A stretch of 64,000 bases of DNA from Fodinicola feengrottensis (GCF_010993775.1 NZ_WOTO01000047.1:1-64000); one strand, 5' to 3'; shown: positions 20,451-30,932, counted from the stretch's first letter. Translations and numbers: made by a program. The notes: a model not told the origin generated them from the letters alone.

Positions 20451-21918
20451 TCAACCGCGGCGGGGTGGGCCGAAGGCTTCGCGTTCGATGGGGGTCGCGT
20501 TGACCCAGAGGTAGCGCGTCGGCGCCGCCGCCGAGCAGGGCCAGCATGTCGTCGTGCATGGCCTGCATCAGGCCGGCGGTTTGGCTGGTCAGGCGCAGGA
20601 CAGCGCCGGCGGCGGGATGACTCGGCCGGCGAGAGGCGTTGCATCAGGACCAGGTCCGAGTCGGCGACCGCGCCGAAGCCGAAGGCGGACAGTTCTGGCA
20701 GCACGGTCAGCCGGGTCTGCCAGGGGCCGAGGCCGGAGGCGAGGGGGGCCGGCGACGGGCCGGAGTCGTTGACGACGAGTACGGGGGCCGAGGCCGAGCC
20801 AGGTGCGACGGCCATTGGCGCGGTCTGGACCACCTCGACGCGGTCGTCGAAGCCGGTGGCCCATTTTCCCCAGCCCTGCCACGCGCCGGGGCGCTGAGTC
20901 TGGATGACGATCCGGGCGCCGACGCCGAGTGCGCGCAGCAGCATCAGGCGAGTCACCCACAGGCCACCGATCAGCGTGAGCCGGGTGGACTGCTCCCGGA
21001 ACAACCGGATGGCCACCGGCCGCGACTCGACATCAGCACCGAGGATCACCCCGGACGGGTCGACGGGCAGTTCAAGACGATCCAGCTCAGCGGTGGCCAG
21101 CCCGTGAGCAGGCAGATCGGCACCGGCTGGTGGTCCGAGGTCGACGCTCGGCTCGGTCTCCGGGCCGCCGACGGGCCGCACACCCCGCCCATAGACCGTC
21201 CCGCGAGAGGACGGCACGCCCGAGACGACACCAGCCGAGACCGGGCCGGTCGAGACCAGCGTCCCCGAGCCCGGCCGGTTGCTGACCCCGAGGCCGGACG
21301 CTGGACCAAAGCCGCCGGACACCGACCCGACACCGGAAACTGGCGCCGCGCCTGACGAAACCGCACCAGACGCGGACGTACGCACCGGACCTGAGGTCGG
21401 TGCCGTGCCTGACACTGGAGCCAGCGCAGGGCCACGGCTGGAAGAGACCGGGGCGACAGCAGGCGGCGCTCCAGGACCTACGGCACCAGAACGTGCCGGA
21501 CCTGGGGGGGTACCGGCGGCCGACCGGACTGCGGCCCGGAAGCGGGACCAGCCGGCTGACCAGAGTGCGGGCCGGCCGGTGGGAGCGGAGGTGGACCGGA
21601 AGCGGGACCAGACGCCCCTGAGGGGACCGGGGGCGGACCCGCCGCGGCGGACGGCGGCGGCGCGCCCCACCGACTCGGGTGACCAGGCGGAGCAGTTGAC
21701 GGCCACGGCGGTGACCCCGGCGCCGAACCGGTCGGTCCCAACGGACTGGACGTACCCGACTGCGGCCCAGCAGAACCGACTGGCTCGTACGGACCGCCAA
21801 CACCGGACGAACCAGTCGGCCGGTACGGACCGACAGGACGGCCAGGGCCCGCAGGGATGGGAGGGACCGGCGGTGGCCCCACGGCCCCCTGATCGGCTCC
21901 CCCGTGTGGTCCGGTCAT
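20451..21918 (-). CDS. ESX-locus protein with proline-rich N-terminus (frameshifted)
   Basis: The ATG at 21918 overlaps the eccE stop as ATGA. About 250 residues of Pro/Gly/Ser-rich sequence lead into a folded C-terminal domain: GVILGADVESRPVAIRLF, LTLIGGLWVTRLMLLRALG, GARIVIQTQRPGAWQ and finally YLWVNATPIEREAFGPPRRG, stop at 20451. Breaks fall near 21480, 20620 and 20505. The GG-LWVTRLMLLRAL stretch is reminiscent of nucleotide-binding beta-helix turns but lacks a Walker lysine. I do not know the family; its coupling to eccE implies a role in the secretion complex. Confidence 0.65.
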
Positions 21919-23095
21919 CGCACTCCACCCCCGGTTGGTGCGGCCGCGTACATGGCGGCCGCTTGTTGCCCTTGCAGCAGCCGGAGCCGGCAACCGGCCT
22001 GCCCGGCCGGCACTCTTCGCGGCCGCGACAGCGGCCGGCAAGGCAGCCGGCAGCGCAGCCACCCGCAACAGCGTACGAAGCGACACCGTGCCGTCGTCGG
22101 AGTCGTCCAACGACACCGACAGCGTGGTCATCGCCGCTGGTACGCGCGCTAGTACGGACAACAGGCCGGGCACCCCGGGGCGCTGCTCGGGCCACCGGGT
22201 GACGGCCAGTGACGCGTACGCCACGCCGTCCGCCAACAACCGGTCCCAGCCTTCGTCGATCCTTGCGTCCTGGGTGGTCGGCGCGGCGTCCAGGCCGGTG
22301 CAGCGGGCCAACGCCTCGGTCAGCCCCACGGTGTCCAGGATCCGGTACTCGATGCCGGCGCTGGCCAGCACCTTCGCGACCCGCCCGACGATGGCGGCCA
22401 GTGCCTTGCCGACGCCGTTCGGGCCGCCGCCACGGCTCGCGGCGGCGTCCGCGGCGGCCGGCGCGGGCAGCCGGACGGCGACCCAGGTGTGCCGCTGGGC
22501 GGCGACCGCGGCGGCGCCGGGCAAGTCCTGATACGACACGAAAGCCGGGCAACCAGCGGGCAGTGACGTGGTCGGCGCTGGTACGGCATGAGTGACGACC
22601 TGCAGGCGGGCGCCGCGCAGGCCGCCTTCCGAGAGCACCGCGGTCAGCTCGGCGATCGGCAGCATCCCGGCACCCAGCCCGTTGAGGCCGCCGGTGTTGA
22701 CGACCGCGACCGCGGCGAACCAGCCGTCCGCATCCGACGCGATGCCAACCCGCTGCATCCGGTCGGCCACATCTCGTACGACCAGCGCCGGGGCCAGCTC
22801 GGTCAACGCCCGCAGCCGGTGGTCGGCGATGTTCGGCCGGGACCGGCGCCGGCGGCGGGTGGCCAGCCGCCAACGCAGCACCACGGTCTCGAACAGCCAA
22901 CGGCCACCGACCGGGGTGAAGGTGGCAACCAGCACCAGCAGCGCGACCACCGCACCGACGGCCAGTCCGATGAGCCCGAAGCCCATCCCGACCAGGACTG
23001 CGGCGGCGGCGATCTGGAGCGCGACGACCTGGCCAACCAGGACCGCGCCGAGGCGGCCGCGGCGGGCTCGTACGACCGGGCGCATCGCAGCGCCG
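21915..23095 (-). CDS. eccE: EccE, ESX membrane component
   Basis: From ATG 23095 (MRPVVRARRGRLGAVLVGQ) two membrane helices near residues 15-65 precede a cytosolic domain with RWLFETVVLRWRLATRR and LTRCTGLDA-type stretches typical of EccE. It is about 394 residues. A break near 22000 shifts the last 25 residues, which should read CRLRLLQGQQAAAMYAAAPT and stop at 21915. EccE lies at the periphery of the ESX complex. It is transcribed away from eccB, from which it is separated by a 169-nt divergent region. Confidence 0.8.
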
Positions 23096-23264
23096 GCGAC
23101 CGGCCCCGGCGGTGCTCCCACCCGGGCCGCGCCCCGGGCCGCGCGGCTGCGGGGTGGGAATGAGTGACATGAGGCCGTATTGTAGGGGGGCGCTCGCTCG
23201 GCTGATGGAGCGGGAAGACACCGGAAGACATAATTCAACTGCCGGCACGGGGGTGCGGGAAAAC

Positions 23265-24698
23265 GTGCGTTCACGCCGAGAACAGCTGCAGGCGTACAGG
23301 TTCGTCACCCGGCGGATTGGCTCCGCCCTGCTTTGCGGTGAACCGGAAAGCAATGACCTGCCGATGCGCCGGTTGGGATTGTCCGTCTTCGGCTCGGTGA
23401 TGATCGCGGTGTTGGCGGTGGCCGCCGTTGGCGTCATCGGTTTCCTCAACCCGTCCGGCAACACCAGCTGGAAGAACGAACAGTCGATCACCATCGAGAA
23501 GGAAACCGGCAGCCGGCTCGTCTACCAGCAGGGCAAACTCCATCCAGCGCTGAATTTCACCTCCGCGCTGTTGGCCGTCGGCCAGCCGAATCCGACGATC
23601 AACACGGTTTCCCGCAATTCCCTCGCCGGCGTACCGCGCGGCGATTCTTTCGGCATCCCGGGCGCGCCGGATTCGCTGCCCAGCAGCGAACAACTCGTCA
23701 ACGCGCCATGGACAGTCTGCACCGGCAACGACGTGTCTGACGTCGACTCGCAGTTGTACGTCGGAGTGGCGATTGGCCTGTCGGCCGGCGGCAAGCCGCT
23801 GGGCGACTCCGGGGTGTTGGTCTCACCGCAGGGCAGTCAGGAGCTTTACCTGCTCTGGCACGGCGAACGGTTGCGGGTGCCAAACGCATATGGCGAGCGC
23901 GCCGCGCTGGGCTGGGCGAGCGCCGAAGTCGTGCAGGTCGGCGCAGCTTTCCTGAATGCCGTGCCAGCCGGCCCCGACCTGGTGGAACCGACCATCGCGA
24001 ACAACGGCCAGCCGGGACCGGCGATTGAGGGGACACCGACCAAGATCGGTCAGGTCTTTCAGATCGGTACGACCGCCCAGTATTTGACGGTCCTCCCGGA
24101 CGGCCTCGCGCCGCTCGGGGAAACCGCGGCCAAACTCCTGCTCGGCGGCCGAACCCCGACTTCCCTTGATCCCAGTACGTACGCGCAACACCATTCCAGC
24201 ACCGCCGAGCAGGTCCCCACCGGCTATCCGGACGCCGTGCCGCGGCTGGAAGCGATGATGAACGGCCCGACCGCGAGCGTTTGCGCGATGCTGCCAAAAT
24301 CCGGGCTGCCAAAATCCGGACTGTCCACCTCCGGCGGCAATACCGTTCAGTTGTTCGCTGTCAGCTCCACACCGGCCGGCTTCAGCAGCCAGAATTCGAC
24401 CGCATCGGCGACAAACTCGGCCGAGCCGACCGCGAATCGGATCGTTGTCCCAGGCGGTCGCGGCGCGATCGTACGCGACTTGCCCGCCACTGGTGTCACC
24501 ACCGGCACGCTTTATTTGATCACCGACACCGGAATGCGCTTTCCGATCGGTTCGCCGGCGGATCTGGCCGCGCTGGGATACACCGGGGTGGATCCGCAAC
24601 TGGTACCGACCAATGTGCTCAGCCTGTTGCCGACCGGTCCGACGCTGTCCGCCGCGGCCGCCCGGAATCCCGCTACCACCAGTGCGAATAACCGGTAG
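23265..24698 (+). CDS. eccB: EccB, ESX complex component
   Basis: GTG 23265 begins VRSRREQLQAYRFVTRRIGS, the characteristic EccB N-terminus; earlier in-frame ATGs are rejected for that reason. One membrane helix at residues 38-61 anchors a large extracytoplasmic domain (PWTVC at about residue 150, HGERLRVPNAYGERAALGW near 210) that should contain the EccB repeats. Length 477 residues is normal. The frame is intact. A short direct repeat LPKSGLPKSG sits near residue 345. EccB joins EccC, EccD and EccE in the core membrane complex. Confidence 0.93.
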   Translation: MRSRREQLQAYRFVTRRIGSALLCGEPESNDLPMRRLGLSVFGSVMIAVLAVAAVGVIGFLNPSGNTSWKNEQSITIEKETGSRLVYQQGKLHPALNFTSALLAVGQPNPTINTVSRNSLAGVPRGDSFGIPGAPDSLPSSEQLVNAPWTVCTGNDVSDVDSQLYVGVAIGLSAGGKPLGDSGVLVSPQGSQELYLLWHGERLRVPNAYGERAALGWASAEVVQVGAAFLNAVPAGPDLVEPTIANNGQPGPAIEGTPTKIGQVFQIGTTAQYLTVLPDGLAPLGETAAKLLLGGRTPTSLDPSTYAQHHSSTAEQVPTGYPDAVPRLEAMMNGPTASVCAMLPKSGLPKSGLSTSGGNTVQLFAVSSTPAGFSSQNSTASATNSAEPTANRIVVPGGRGAIVRDLPATGVTTGTLYLITDTGMRFPIGSPADLAALGYTGVDPQLVPTNVLSLLPTGPTLSAAAARNPATTSANNR

Positions 24699-24819
24699 CC
24701 GTTTTTTTTCCGCTGGTTGACCAGCGAATGTGGATAACCACGGCCACAAACTCGGGCAGAACGGCTAAGCTGTGTGCAGGCGGGTGGACTCACTGCCAGA
24801 TCTACACGGGGAGTAAGAC

Positions 24820-25176
24820 ATGGATGTCGAGTTCGATATCGACTCGTTGCAGGATTTCCGGAAAGCGCTCGAGACGCGACTTTCCCAGGCCCAGACGATT
24901 CTGTCCGCGGTGCGGAAAATCCCGCCCAGCGGGCCACCGGTGGGAAACATGGCGGACGGTGAGGTTTACACGTCCGCCGTGCGGACCCGCAACAATGCGT
25001 ATGTCGAGCGGCTGACCCGGTTGCACGAGTCGATCAAGGTGGCGATTGCCGGCACCGACCAGATCATTCACAACTATTCCACGGTCGAGGCGCTCAACCA
25101 CGCCAACGCCCAGGACGTGGCCGGCCGGATCGCCCCGGTTGGCGCCACCTTGGCCCAGCCCGGCGAGGTGGTCTGA
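24820..25176 (+). CDS. ESX-associated helical protein, cassette 2
   Basis: The 118-residue protein starts after a GGGGAG site (MDVEFDIDSLQDFRKALETR) and is largely helical. DQIIHNYSTVEALNHANAQD matches the paralogue at 10532-11135. It stops 1 nt before the WXG-like gene at 25178, mirroring the order of the other cassette. Probably the small partner of the following large protein. There is no WXG motif, and the name of the family is unknown to me. Confidence 0.7.
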   Translation: MDVEFDIDSLQDFRKALETRLSQAQTILSAVRKIPPSGPPVGNMADGEVYTSAVRTRNNAYVERLTRLHESIKVAIAGTDQIIHNYSTVEALNHANAQDVAGRIAPVGATLAQPGEVV

Positions 25177-25177
25177 C

Positions 25178-26297
25178 ATGTCCGCCGACCTCTACCTCAC
25201 CACCGACTACAGCCAGTTCAGCCATGACCAGCTTTACCAGCAGTTGATGTCCGGTGAGCCAGACGCTGTGAACGAGTTGGCGGATACGTACGATGTCCAG
25301 CGTTATAGCGTCCACACCCTGGCGCACGACATCGGTTCAGACCTGCGCAAACTGGCCGGCGTCTGGCACGGTGACGCCTTCGAGGCGTACGGCACCGCGG
25401 TGACCGCAATCTCGACCTTCGCGGACGCATTGGGCAATGACCTGAGCGCCAGCTACGACTCGATGAGCGCGGTTCGACCGGCGCTGCTCAACGCCAAGCG
25501 GGAAATGCCCAACCCGAAGGACACCGCCGACGCGCCCACCCCAGGACGCCGGCGCGGGCCTGCTGATCAGTCCGGCCGCGGCTGCCGCTGGTCTCATTCA
25601 TGGCAAACAGCAGCAAAGTCAGGCGCGGGACAAGGCCGTCGACGTGATGAACAGCTACGCCGACGCGCTCGCCACGCATGGCACTGCGATCGCCGGCCCA
25701 CCGACGGCAGCGCCAGCTCACCTCCCGTCGCAGTACAACAGCGCCGGCCCAGCGCTTTCCACCGCCAACGGCGGTGCCGCGGTGTCCGCCGGCCCAGCGG
25801 TACGAGCGGCCAGCACCGCGCACTTGTCCCATTCCGACGGCAGCGCACCTGGCCAGGTCACCACCGGCGTGAACGGGTTGCCAGGCACCAGCCATGGCAC
25901 TCCGATCGGCGTCACCACCCCGGCCGGCACCGGACTGGCCGGCAGTGCGCTCTCGGGCTTGTCCGGAGCCAGTGGTACGACCGGCGCCGGACTCACCAGC
26001 CCGGGCCTCGCCGGCGCTGGTTCGGGCGCGGCGGCGGGCCTCGGTACGGGTGGCGCGGCCGCGTTTCCCAGTGGCGCCGGGCTCGCCAACTCCGGCCCCG
26101 CCACCAGCGGTCCAGCACCCGCTGCGCCGTCATCGGCGACAACCGCCGGCCAAGGCGGCGGTGGGATGGCTGCCACTGGCCGACGGGCCACCGACGAGCA
26201 CGACGAGGAATACCAGACCTGGCTGACCGAGGACGAGATGGTGTGGGGCAACGACACCGACGCCCCACCGCCGGTGCTGGGCGAGACTTCTCGCTGA
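25178..26297 (+). CDS. WXG-like ESX protein with acidic C-terminal motif, cassette 2 (frameshifted)
   Basis: Starts MSADLYLTTDYSQFSHDQLY; the WXG-type turn is LAGVWHGDAFEAYGT near residue 70. A break at the C run near 25540 leads into AGAGLLISPAAAAAGLIHGK and then a long Gly/Ala/Ser/Pro-rich region, ending YQTWLTEDEMVWGNDTDAP. That tail matches WLYEDDDVWGGEGDAP of the protein at 9076-10532, so the two are paralogues. The joined length is about 373 residues. Presumed secreted ESX protein. Confidence 0.7.
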
Positions 26298-26306
26298 CAG
26301 CTCAAC

Positions 26307-26344
26307 AAAAACGGCCGGAGCGCGACAGCGTCCCGGCCGTTTTT
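26307..26344 (+). terminator. rho-independent terminator ending the rightward ESX unit
   Basis: AAAAACGGCCGG pairs with CCGGCCGTTTTT around a 14-nt loop, 9 nt after the stop of the last ESX gene. The flanking A and T tracts make it usable in both directions. It marks the right boundary of the locus. Confidence 0.9.
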
Positions 26345-26374
26345 GCGCGGTCAACCGGCGAGACGTCAGGATCT

Positions 26375-27635
26375 GTGCTGTATTGGAGAAACGTACCGAG
26401 TCCTGGAGCCGCCGTTATCGCCGCCCGTCACAAAGCCGGCAAAGCCGCCGCACTGGCCGCCGTCGAGGTGGCGAGACTGCTGCGTACCGAAACGGTCGGC
26501 GATGCTGTTGCTGATCGCGGCGGCGCTGGCCGTGCTGATCGCGAACACGCCATTAGCCGGTGCGTACGAGACAATAAAGGCATTCACCGTTGGGCCGGAC
26601 GTGCTGCATCTGCGGCTGAGCCTGGACAGTTGGGCAAAGGACGGGTTGCTCGCGGTTTTCTTTTTCGTGGCTGGATGTGAACTCAAACGTGAGTTGGTGG
26701 TCGGCGAGCTGTCGTCCGTACGCCGGGCGGCGCTGCCGGCGATCGCCGCGATAGCCGGCATGGTGGTGCCGGCGGTGGTTTGTCTGGCGGTCGGATTCGG
26801 GGCTCACGGAATTTCGTCGGCTTGGCCGGTGCCAGTGGCCACCGACATCGCTTTCGCTTTGGCGGTGTTGGCGATCAGCGCTCCTGGACTGCCCAGCGGC
26901 GTACGCATTTTCCTGCTTTCCCTCGCGGTTGTGGACGATCTCGGCGCGATCCTGTTGATTGCCGTGCTGTTCAGCGAAAAGTTGTCGCTCATCGCGTTGG
27001 GGGTGTCCATTGTCCTGCTGGCGGTTTACTGGCTGCTGCAGTACGGCCGGATTCGTACGCCATGGATTTACGTGCCACTCGCGATCGCGGTCTGGGTGGC
27101 CGTGCATGCCGCCGGCCTGCACCCGACGCTGGCCGGTATCGCGCTCGGATTGCTCACCAGGGTAAAGAAAGACGAGGTGGAGGAACTGCCGCCGGCGGTC
27201 CGGATGGAACATTTACTGAGCCCGGTGTCGGCCGGTGTCTGCGTGCCGCTCTTCGCGTTCTTTGCCGCCGGCGTGCCGGTAAATGCTGGCGCGTTGGCTG
27301 GCGTGTTCACCGATCGCGTCGCGATCGCGGTCATTTTCGGTCTGGTGGTAGGGAAACTCGTGGGCGTAGCGGGCGGGGCACTGGCCGCCGTACGGCTGCG
27401 CCTCGGCCAGTTGCCGGACGGAATGCAAGTCCCGGACTTGATCGCGGTGGCCCTGCTGGCGGGCTGCGGATTCACCGTGAGCCTACTGATTACCGAACTG
27501 TCTTTCACGGACAGCGCACACAGTCAACGCATCACGTTGGCGGTCATGATCGGATCGGTGCTGGCCGCGGTGCTCGCCAGCATTTTACTCCGCGTACGAA
27601 CAAAAGCTCGCCAGAAAGATTCTGCAACGATGTAA
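26375..27635 (+). CDS. nhaA: Na+/H+ antiporter NhaA
   Basis: The membrane core is intact from LLLIAAALAVLIANTPLAG on, with DGLLAVFFFVAGCELKRELV, the ion-binding pair in VATDIAFALAVLA and SLAVVDDLGAILLIA, and VKKDEVEELPPAVRMEHLLSP before the last helices. NhaA exchanges sodium for protons across the cytoplasmic membrane. A break near 26500 separates the first 40 residues (AARHKAGKAAALAAVEVARL), so I place the start at GTG 26375. About 420 residues, standard length. Confidence 0.92.
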
Positions 27636-27677
27636 AGGAAATCGCTGCTACCAGAGCGTCTGTCGTTACAACAACGA

Positions 27678-28151
27678 CTAGGGAACGACGACGACTGGTT
27701 GGTCGCAGCGCCGGACGATCCGGCCGGCCACCGAGCCCACCAGCCGATGCAGCCGGGAGGCCGAGCGACCGACCACCACCGCGTCCGCGCGCAGCTCGTC
27801 GGCGACCGCGAGCAGCTCCCGGTCCGGCGATCCCATCCGCTCCACCAGCTCCCACTGCACCACGCAACACGACAGCACGTCCCCGACCTGATGGATCAGA
27901 TCGGAGTCGGCGATGTCGTCGGGCAGCACGTCCAGGGCGCCGAAGCCGGTCGGCATCACGGTGCCGGTCGAACGTACGTAGACGACCACCAGCCGGGTGC
28001 CGAGCCGCCGCGCCAGGCCGGCCGCATATGCCAGTGCGTGTTCACTCGACGGCGAGCCGTCGAAGCCGGCAATCACCGGTTGAGGAGAGGGGGAAAACGA
28101 TTCCTGGCCTTCTGATGATCCAGCGGGGTCCCGTACTGGTTCATATCCCAC
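27678..28151 (-). CDS. universal stress protein
   Basis: GTG 28151 follows GAGGAGG by 8 nt, which decides the start over a longer reading frame that overlaps the MarR gene. The 157-residue protein is a single Usp domain: VIAGFDGSPSSEHALAYAAG, RLVVVYVRS, ADAVVVGRSASRLHRLVGSV and RRCDQPVVVV. The G-x2-G-x9-G-[S/T] ATP loop is modified here (GRSASRLHRLVGSVAGRIV), so nucleotide binding is possible but not certain. It may respond to stationary-phase or hypoxic stress. Confidence 0.85.
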   Translation of the reverse strand: MGYEPVRDPAGSSEGQESFSPSPQPVIAGFDGSPSSEHALAYAAGLARRLGTRLVVVYVRSTGTVMPTGFGALDVLPDDIADSDLIHQVGDVLSCCVVQWELVERMGSPDRELLAVADELRADAVVVGRSASRLHRLVGSVAGRIVRRCDQPVVVVP

Positions 28152-28182
28152 CGCTGTCGCCTCCTCGGCTGTGTGTGTCGAG

Positions 28183-28734
28183 TCAGGCGCCCGGCACCGG
28201 GCCGGACACGTGCTTTGTATCACTTCTCGGGTCCACCGGCCGACCGGAAAGCCCTAAAAGTGTCTGAATTTCGGTCACAGCCTCGCCGAGTCTGCGCTGT
28301 TCGTCTGCCGATAAGTCATCGAAGATCATCATAATTCGGGCACTGAGCGCACGCCGAGACTCCGCCAGTCGCGCCAGCCCGAAATCGGTGATGGAGACCA
28401 GCACCGCTCGCCGGTCCGACTCGTCCGCGTCTCGGCGCACCAACCCCTGCACTTCCAAGCGGGCGACCAGCGCGGTGATCGCCGGCTGCGAACAGTGCTC
28501 GTACTCGGCCAGCCGGGTGATCCGGGTCGAGCCGAGATCGTCCAACAGCGCGAGCAACAGGACCTGCGAACTGGGCAACGTGCCAGCGCCGGCCCGCTCT
28601 CGGGCCACCATCCGGATCAGCCGACTGGTGGTGTCCACCAGGCTGTCGGCGATCGCGCGCAGCGGCTCGTCCGCCACCGGGAGCAACTCCGGCGAGCGGT
28701 CAACACGGCCCATGGCATGGACGTCCGCGGTCAC
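28183..28734 (-). CDS. MarR-family transcriptional regulator
   Basis: A winged helix-turn-helix is visible at about residues 65-130: STRITRLAEYEHCSQPAITA for the recognition region and LEVQGLVRRDADESDRRAV for the wing with its DxR motif. Length is 183 residues. MarR proteins are ligand-released dimeric repressors. It precedes the usp gene by about 30 nt and its own start abuts the palindrome GTCACGTGAC at 28735-28744, a candidate autoregulatory site also close to the divergent hydrolase gene. Confidence 0.85.
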   Translation of the reverse strand: MTADVHAMGRVDRSPELLPVADEPLRAIADSLVDTTSRLIRMVARERAGAGTLPSSQVLLLALLDDLGSTRITRLAEYEHCSQPAITALVARLEVQGLVRRDADESDRRAVLVSITDFGLARLAESRRALSARIMMIFDDLSADEQRRLGEAVTEIQTLLGLSGRPVDPRSDTKHVSGPVPGA

Positions 28735-28744
28735 GTCACGTGAC
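28735..28744. promoter_or_regulatory. palindrome between marR and hydrolase genes
   Basis: GTCACGTGAC is a perfect 10-bp palindrome touching the MarR start codon, beside an unusually AT-rich stretch (TTATATATT at about 28762) in the divergent region. Possible MarR operator; short palindromes arise by chance, so weak. Confidence 0.3.
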
Positions 28745-28815
28745 CAGAATACATAGCACTGTTATATATTGGCAACCGTACGAGCCGTCGAATCGCGGTG
28801 TGACACGCTGGATCG

Positions 28816-29735
28816 ATGCGGAGGGCGGACGAGTCGGTGGTCCTCATCGACGGCCCGTGGAGACACCGCGGGGTGTACGCCAACGGCAGCCGCTTCCACG
28901 TCGTCGAGGCCGGCCAGGGTCCGCTCGTGCTGCTATTGCACGGCTTCCCGGAGTTCTGGTGGACCTGGCGACACCAGATCGAACCGCTGGTGGCGGCCGG
29001 TACCGGGCCGTCGCGGTGGACCTGCGCGGATACGGCGCCAGTGACAAACCGCCGCGCGGCTACGACGGCTACACGCTCGCCAGCGATGTGGCGGGGCTGG
29101 TCCGCGCACTGGGCGAGCGGGACGCCGCGTTGGTGGGCCACGACCTCGGCGGCTACCTGGCGTGGACGACCGCCTGTTTGTACCCGCGTACGGTCCGGCG
29201 GGTCGCGATGATGATCGGCAGCGCGCACCCGCGCCGGCTGCGGTCCGCGCTCGCCGCGGACCCGGCGCAGCAGCGCGCCAGCCGCCGGCTCGGGCTCTAC
29301 CAACTGCCCCGGTACGAGCACCGGCTCACCCGCGACGACAGTGCGCAGGTCGGCCGGATGCTCCGCGAGTGGTCCGCTCCACAGTGGACGACGACCGCGG
29401 ATTTCGCCGACTACGAAACGGTTTGCCGGCAGGCCTTCGCGATCAGCCAGGCGGCTTTCTGCGCGTTGGAGTATTTCCGCTGGGCGGTCCGGTCACTGCC
29501 CAGACCGAGCGGCTGGCGGTTCGCCGAGTTGCTCGCGCAGCCGATCGACGGCCCGGTGCTGCAGGTGCATGGCGCTCTGGACACCAACATCCTCGCGTCC
29601 ACCGCGCACGGCTCGGGGCGCTACGCCACCGGCCCGTACGACTGGCGGCTGCTTCCCCAGATCGGTCACTTCCCGCACGCCGAAGCAGCCGACGAGGTCA
29701 ACGACCTCCTGCTGCACTGGTTGAAGCAGGGGTAG
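28816..29735 (+). CDS. epoxide hydrolase-like alpha/beta hydrolase (EphE-like, frameshifted)
   Basis: Motifs in order: oxyanion HGFPEFWWTW, DLRGYGASDKPPRGYDGY, nucleophile Asp in GHDLGGYLAW, acid in HGALDTNI and the catalytic His in GHFPHAE. This is the epoxide hydrolase class that attacks through an aspartate ester. A break near 29005 (TGG/TAC region) separates the first 60 residues; joined length about 306. Its place beside marP matches M. tuberculosis Rv3670 (ephE). The stop is immediately followed by the convergent marP stop. Confidence 0.85.
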
Positions 29736-30932
29736 TTATTCGGGGTTGCAGGTGCCGGTGCTGACCGGGTTCGACAGGTTGCGGCCGGCGGACACGTCCG
29801 GCGCGACCTCCTTGGCGGTCAGCGCGTAACCGGTGTCCGCGTCGTCCAGCGACGCGGCGAACACCACCCCGTAGACCTGGCCGTCGGTGCTCAGCAGCGG
29901 GCCGCCGGAGTTGCCGCTGTGCACCTGCGTACGCAGCGAGAAAATCTCCCGGTGCACCGTTTGCTGCTTGTAGATGTCCGGGCCGATCAGCTCCCGGGTG
30001 TCCCGGATCCGAGCCGGGGTGGCCGTGTACGGACCGTCGCCCGGATAGCCGAGCACAATCGCGTCCGCGTCGTTGTTCGCGGACGAGTCAAATGACAGCA
30101 CTGGAGCATTCAGGCCCGGCACGTCCAGAATGGCAACGTCGTGCTCGGGGTTGTAGAGGACGACCGTCGCCGGCAACGTGGTGCCGTCGTTCATCACGAT
30201 ATGCAGGTCCTCGGTGACGCCCGCGACGACGTGCGCGTTGGTGAGCACGTGGTGCGGCGAGATCACGAAGCTAGACCCCTCCAGCCGCCGACTGCAGCTG
30301 GGCGCGTCGCCGATGACCTTCAGGATCGACGGGTGCGCCGCCCGCACGACGGCGGAGTTCGCCAGCGCCGAGTTCGGCGCGGCCACCGACGGCACCTTGG
30401 TCGGCGTCAGCGGGTCGAAGATGTCCGGGAAGTCACCGGTGTCGATGGTGCTGGCAAAGGACGCGTACAGCCGCTGCTGCACAGGCGTCGGCACGACCCT
30501 GTTGATCGCCGGGATGATCGCCGAGTGGTTCACCTGGTACGACAGCGCCGGGAACGGTGCCCGGGCCAGCGGCACCGCGACCATCCAGCCCACCAGCAGC
30601 ACGGCGATGATGGACAGGCCCGAGCCGCCCAGGCTGTCGACCGTACGCGCGCCGCGGTTCTTCAGGCGGTCCCGGACGGCCGAACCGAGGATCACCGCCA
30701 GCGCCTGCCCGGCGCTGGCCACCAGGAACACGATCACCAGCGCGACCACCAGCCGCCACAGCGGGTCCTCGATCCGCTCGGCGATCAACGGAGCCAGCTG
30801 CAGACCGAGCAGGGCGCCGCCAATGAAGCCCACGAAGGACAGCAGGCCGACCACGAACCCCTGCCGGTATCCGTTGATGGCGAACAGGATCACCACGACG
30901 ACCAGCACGATGTCGACAACGCTGCCGGTCAC
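29736..30932 (-). CDS. marP: MarP-like membrane serine protease
   Basis: Four N-terminal membrane helices (about residues 5-125, CvpA-like) precede a periplasmic chymotrypsin-like domain with His234 (TNAHVV), Asp265 (EHDVAILD) and Ser342 (SGNSGGP). Cys213 and Cys395 occupy the positions of the disulfide known in mycobacterial MarP, which controls activity in response to acid and oxidative stress. Length 398 is nearly identical to the M. tuberculosis protein. The ATG overlaps the NUDIX stop as ATGA, within the nth-tlpA-nudix-marP operon. Confidence 0.95.
   Translation of the reverse strand: MTGSVVDIVLVVVVILFAINGYRQGFVVGLLSFVGFIGGALLGLQLAPLIAERIEDPLWRLVVALVIVFLVASAGQALAVILGSAVRDRLKNRGARTVDSLGGSGLSIIAVLLVGWMVAVPLARAPFPALSYQVNHSAIIPAINRVVPTPVQQRLYASFASTIDTGDFPDIFDPLTPTKVPSVAAPNSALANSAVVRAAHPSILKVIGDAPSCSRRLEGSSFVISPHHVLTNAHVVAGVTEDLHIVMNDGTTLPATVVLYNPEHDVAILDVPGLNAPVLSFDSSANNDADAIVLGYPGDGPYTATPARIRDTRELIGPDIYKQQTVHREIFSLRTQVHSGNSGGPLLSTDGQVYGVVFAASLDDADTGYALTAKEVAPDVSAGRNLSNPVSTGTCNPE

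Noticed and set aside
20195..23494. 1099-codon minus-strand frame over eccE and its neighbour
   Set aside because: It mixes the C-terminal domain of one gene with shadow translation of eccE and of the intergenic repeats.
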